From NCBI RefSeq assembly GCF_028288105.1, contig NZ_JAQBOI010000033.1, positions 1 to 42,500 on the forward strand: a DNA stretch of 42,500 nt, written 5' to 3'. The notes under the pieces are model-generated. The model saw nothing but the letters and a program-made list of their open reading frames with translations. It was not told the origin of the DNA and did not search any database. How positions within the stretch are numbered: position 1 is the stretch's first letter; every line of letters starts with the position of its first letter. The position numbers were made by a program, and so were the translations under genes. The DNA comes from Mucilaginibacter sp. (GTDB lineage: Bacteria; Bacteroidota; Bacteroidia; Sphingobacteriales; Sphingobacteriaceae). Shown here one piece after another: positions 39,629 through 42,500 of the stretch.

Positions 39629-40531
39629 ATGGCAGCTACAGAAACACTCGAAGATTTTTACAAGCAAAAGTTTAACTGGTTACCCGATAATCTTAGTCAG
39701 GATATTGGCCACTTTAATGTTTTCCGCCTGGAAGACTGTTATGCGCCCCATGCCAAGCCTATAGTTTATACCCGCCGCGATTTTTACAAGATAAGCCTGG
39801 TGCGTGGTAAAAATATTGTGCACTATGCCGATAAAAGCATCGAAATTGATGGCTGTACGCTGGTTTTCTTTAATCCGATGGTACCATACACATTTGAGCA
39901 TAGTGATAATATCCGGTCGGGGGCCTTCTGTATCTTCAGGGAATCGTTTTTTACTGAAATGCTGCGGCGTAATATACATGAGCTGCCTATGTTTGCTCCC
40001 AATGGCACGCCTACCTATTCGTTAAATGGCGAACAGGAAGAGTACGCGGCGCAGGTTTTTGAAAAAATGCTGGGCGAAATAAATTCCGACTATCGTTTTA
40101 AGTATGATCTGCTGCGTAATTACCTTACCGAGTTGGTGCACTACGCTTTAAAGATACAGCCGAAAGAGATCTTATATGAACACCCGGATGCTAACTCGCG
40201 TATTACCTCCATATTTACCGAATTACTTGAGCGCCAGTTCCCGATAGAAACACCTGCGCAACGTTTCAACCTGCGCTCGGCTAAAGATTTTGCTGATAGG
40301 TTATCCGTACACGTAAACCACCTTAACAGGGCCATTCGCCAAACTACAGGCAAAACTACAACACACCACATTACAGAGCGCCTGGCCAGCGAAGCCAAGG
40401 CGTTGTTAAAGCACACCAACTGGAACGTATCTGAAATTAGCTACAGCCTGGGCTTTGAAGAACCTGCCCATTTTAATAATTTCTTTAAAAAACAAACCAA
40501 TATCACCCCATCTTCTTATAGGGCTGTTTGA
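39629..40531 (+). CDS. AraC-family transcriptional regulator
   Basis: 300 aa. The N-terminal 190 residues are a cupin-like sensing domain of the Bacteroidota type (DFYKQKFNWLPDNL, YTRRDFYKISLVRGKNIVHYADKSIEIDGCTLVFFNPMVPYTFE). The C-terminal 100 residues are a double helix-turn-helix: KDFADRLSVHVNHLNRAIRQTTGKTTTHHITERL and WNVSEISYSLGFEEPAHFNNFFKKQTNITPSSYR. Upstream of two SDR genes in the same direction, which it probably controls; the effector is unknown. Confidence 0.93.
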   Translation: MAATETLEDFYKQKFNWLPDNLSQDIGHFNVFRLEDCYAPHAKPIVYTRRDFYKISLVRGKNIVHYADKSIEIDGCTLVFFNPMVPYTFEHSDNIRSGAFCIFRESFFTEMLRRNIHELPMFAPNGTPTYSLNGEQEEYAAQVFEKMLGEINSDYRFKYDLLRNYLTELVHYALKIQPKEILYEHPDANSRITSIFTELLERQFPIETPAQRFNLRSAKDFADRLSVHVNHLNRAIRQTTGKTTTHHITERLASEAKALLKHTNWNVSEISYSLGFEEPAHFNNFFKKQTNITPSSYRAV

Positions 40532-40583
40532 ATTACGTAAGTATTTGTTTGAATAGTGCAAACGCATAGGGGTGCTGATGTTT

Positions 40584-40591
40584 TAATTTTG
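40584..40591 (+). promoter_or_regulatory. -7 element of the first SDR gene
   Basis: TAATTTTG is an exact TAnnTTTG, ending about 5 bp before ATG 40596. A canonical -33 element is not evident, which fits a promoter depending on an activator such as the AraC protein. Confidence 0.45.
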
Positions 40592-40595
40592 TAAT

Positions 40596-41453
40596 ATGCA
40601 AAACATCAATATTAAAAACAACAAAAAAACATGGTTCATTACAGGTGCGTCTAAAGGGTTTGGGCTTAGCCTGGTAAAGCAACTGCTGGCTCAAGGGCAG
40701 AGTGTTGCGGCAACATCACGCAACCTGGCCGAACTGGTAATAGCTGTGGGCTCAACTGCCGATAATTTTTTACCGCTTGAGGTTGACCTGGCCGATGAGG
40801 ACAGCGTAGGTTGCGCTATGCATAAAACAAAAAAAGCTTTTGGACGTATAGATGTCGTGATAAATAATGCCGGCTACGGCATTGGTGGCAGTATTGAAGA
40901 ATTAACCGATGATGAAACCCGCGGCAATTTTAACGTAAATGTATTTGGTACGCTAAACGTGATACGTATGGTAATGCCTTATATGCGCTATCAGCAATCT
41001 GGCCATATCATTAACATCTCGTCAATAGCAGGCTTTGCACCGGGCACGGGCTGGTCTGTTTACGCGGCTACTAAGTTCTCTATCGAGGGATTATCCACGG
41101 TTTTAGCCGAGGATGTGCGCGAGTTTGGTATCAAGGTAACCGTTGTAGCCCCAGGCGCCTTCCGCACCAGCTTTTTAACGCCCGAGTCGTTAACCATAGC
41201 TAAAAACCCAATGGAGGAGTATAAAGCAGTGAGGACAAGCCATGACAGATATCTGAAAATGGACGGCCAGCAAGCCGGCGACCCTGAAAAAGCGGCAGCA
41301 GCAATTATCAACGTAGCCTACCAGGAAAACCCGCCATTGCATTTATTATTAGGTGCCGATGCTTACGACCGTGCGATGGCCCAACTGGAAAAGCTGGAAA
41401 AAGAGTTCCGTTTTAACGAGGAGCTGAGCAGGTCAATGGCATACAGCGCTTAA
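40596..41453 (+). CDS. SDR-family oxidoreductase, first paralogue
   Basis: 285 aa. Cofactor loop TGASKGFGLSLV, AATSRN after the second strand (Arg suggests NADPH), NNAGYGIGG, NISSIAG with the catalytic Ser, and Y-AATK with the Tyr/Lys pair. PGAFRTSFL and the C-terminal DGQQAGDPEKAAAAIINV and LHLLLGADAYD are typical of a large SDR group annotated as oxidoreductases near AraC regulators. Clearly a paralogue of the next gene; well over half the residues agree by eye. Substrate unknown. Confidence 0.92.
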   Translation: MQNINIKNNKKTWFITGASKGFGLSLVKQLLAQGQSVAATSRNLAELVIAVGSTADNFLPLEVDLADEDSVGCAMHKTKKAFGRIDVVINNAGYGIGGSIEELTDDETRGNFNVNVFGTLNVIRMVMPYMRYQQSGHIINISSIAGFAPGTGWSVYAATKFSIEGLSTVLAEDVREFGIKVTVVAPGAFRTSFLTPESLTIAKNPMEEYKAVRTSHDRYLKMDGQQAGDPEKAAAAIINVAYQENPPLHLLLGADAYDRAMAQLEKLEKEFRFNEELSRSMAYSA

Positions 41454-41516
41454 AAATTTAAACTCGTTATTGTTTGATATTTGCAAGTTTAGCAGGGTAG
41501 CGATTTAGGTGAAAAA

Positions 41517-41576
41517 AGACGACCAAAAAACGCTAAAAAACGTCCTTAAAACGCCTAAAAACGACCCGAAAACCCC
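41517..41576. other. Helically phased A-tracts between the SDR genes
   Basis: A-runs at 41525-41530, 41535-41540, 41548-41551, 41557-41561 and 41569-41572 are spaced 10-12 bp. The reverse complement (AGGCGTTTTAAGGACGTTTT) resembles the T-tract region before araC (TGGCGTTTTAAAGACGTTTT at 39537-39556), so the araC-SDR pair is bracketed by related, inverted sequences. The rest of the 208-bp gap shows nothing. Confidence 0.55.
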
Positions 41577-41661
41577 CTGGAAACAACTCAAAGTGGGATT
41601 AAAATAGGACTTGCGAACAATAATCTAACAAAATAATCATCAACCCAAAAACATAAACAAC

Positions 41662-42498
41662 ATGAACAATCAAAAAGTATGGTTTGTAACCGGAGCCTCA
41701 AAAGGCCTGGGGCTTTCCCTTGTAAAACAACTATTAGATAAAGGCTACAATGTAGCCGCAACATCACGTAATGTAGCCGACCTGGAAAACGCGGTAGGCA
41801 AGTCGGAAAGCTTTTTGCCGCTGGCCGTGAATATTACCGATGAAAAAAGTGTAACCGATGCCATCAGCCAAACCATTAGCCTTTTTGGCAAGATAGACGT
41901 GGTGGTAAACAATGCCGGCTATGGCCTGGTAGGTGGCTTGGAAGAATTAACCGACGCCGAAGCACGTGCAAACTTTGATGTAAACGTGTTTGGCTCGTTA
42001 AACGTGATCCGGGCTGCAATGCCGCACCTGCGCGAGCAAAAATCAGGTCATATATTCAACATCTCATCAATTGGTGGTTTTACCGGCAACTTCCCGGGCT
42101 TTGGTATCTATTGCGCTACCAAGTTCGCGGTACAGGGCTTTACCGAGTCGTTAGCTGCCGAGATCAAATCGTTCGGTGTGAAGGCTACCATCGTATCACC
42201 GGGATATTTCAGGACTAATTTCCTGGCGGCAGATTCATTAGCTGTGCCAAAGCACGAGATACAAGCCTATAAAGAGGTTAGGGAAGTACAGGCAGCCCAT
42301 CAGCACGATATTGATGGCAAGCAGGCGGGCGATCCTGAAAAAGGCGTAGCAGCCATCATCACTGTGGCCGAAGCGGCTGAAGCCCCCATGCACCTGTTCC
42401 TGGGGCAGGATGCTTATGATATCGCCTACAAAAAAATGGATGATGTTAAACATGACCTGGAGACCTGGAAAGAGTTGAGTACTTCAACAGGATTTTAA
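41662..42498 (+). CDS. SDR-family oxidoreductase, second paralogue
   Basis: 278 aa, complete; its TAA is two bases from the window edge. The motifs are the same as in the first paralogue: TGASKGLGLSLV, AATSRN, NNAGYGLVGG, NISSIGG, Y-CATK, SPGYFRTNFL, DGKQAGDPEKGVAAIITV, LFLGQDAYD. The pair probably arose by tandem duplication, with differences concentrated in the middle loop (TGNFPGFGIYC in place of APGTGWSVYA), so substrate preference may differ. Confidence 0.92.
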   Translation: MNNQKVWFVTGASKGLGLSLVKQLLDKGYNVAATSRNVADLENAVGKSESFLPLAVNITDEKSVTDAISQTISLFGKIDVVVNNAGYGLVGGLEELTDAEARANFDVNVFGSLNVIRAAMPHLREQKSGHIFNISSIGGFTGNFPGFGIYCATKFAVQGFTESLAAEIKSFGVKATIVSPGYFRTNFLAADSLAVPKHEIQAYKEVREVQAAHQHDIDGKQAGDPEKGVAAIITVAEAAEAPMHLFLGQDAYDIAYKKMDDVKHDLETWKELSTSTGF

Positions 42499-42500
42499 AT

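Noticed and set aside
1..42500. CRISPR arrays, insertion sequences, rRNA operons, prophage
   Set aside because: No regularly spaced direct repeats with unique spacers, no transposase or phage-type frame, and no rRNA sequence were seen on either strand.

Overview
The window comes from a Bacteroidota chromosome, most likely a soil or water member of the Sphingobacteriaceae (Mucilaginibacter/Pedobacter-like). Signs of this are the fused cbb3 oxidase subunit CcoNO, SusC and TlpA/DUF4369 remnants, an ABC permease of the Bacteroidota FtsX/MacB type, PASTA and MltG proteins of the local type, near absence of Shine-Dalgarno sequences, and promoters built on the Bacteroidota -7 element TAnnTTTG. No insertion sequence, CRISPR array, rRNA or prophage was seen.

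Layout. (1) 1-771: gene debris, a broken TlpA-like N-terminus joined to a broken SusC fragment. (2) 867-5973, minus strand: a small FixH-like protein, a DUF1275 membrane protein, and a phosphoketolase/acetate kinase pair. (3) 6160-17847: a microaerobic respiration block, with an unknown cysteine-rich 589-aa protein divergent from ccoI-ccoS, then ccoNO-Q-P-G-fixH and a TauE/SafE-like gene, then a small membrane protein and a zinc alcohol dehydrogenase. (4) 17904-22609, minus strand: hemN, a D-lactate dehydrogenase-like gene, and a sensor/regulator pair: a soluble histidine kinase with a FixL-like PAS domain and a response regulator whose output half is a Crp/Fnr protein. (5) 22826-27643: a LOG-family enzyme, a coiled-coil protein, an L,D-transpeptidase, an orphan PEP-synthase N-terminal domain and a tandem universal stress protein. 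(6) 27976-31671, minus strand: tRNA-Ser(UGA), YihY, thioesterase, MltG, rhodanese and PASTA protein. (7) 31699-37111: dispersed repeats and hairpins around an ABC permease, a short Crp/Fnr regulator and a quinone-oxidoreductase-like gene. (8) 37112-42498: SDR/HxlR divergent pair, ddl, an AraC regulator and two paralogous SDR genes.

The main result is a regulon readable from the sequence. Nine copies of an Fnr/FixK-like palindrome, TGA(C/T)-N4-(G/A)TCA, lie in front of ten transcription units between 1.1 and 26.8 kb. In every case a -7-like element lies at one of two exact distances from the palindrome centre, 33 bp or 55 bp (two helical turns apart). This looks like class II and class I activation by one Crp/Fnr-type factor. 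The obvious candidate is the REC-Crp/Fnr regulator encoded in the middle of the set, driven by the FixL-like kinase; its recognition helix carries the E-xx-SR pattern of Fnr. The regulon would join high-affinity respiration, haem synthesis without oxygen, fermentation enzymes, cell-wall remodelling, a stress protein and several uncharacterised proteins. The assignment of sites to this regulator is inference; the sites and their spacing are seen directly.
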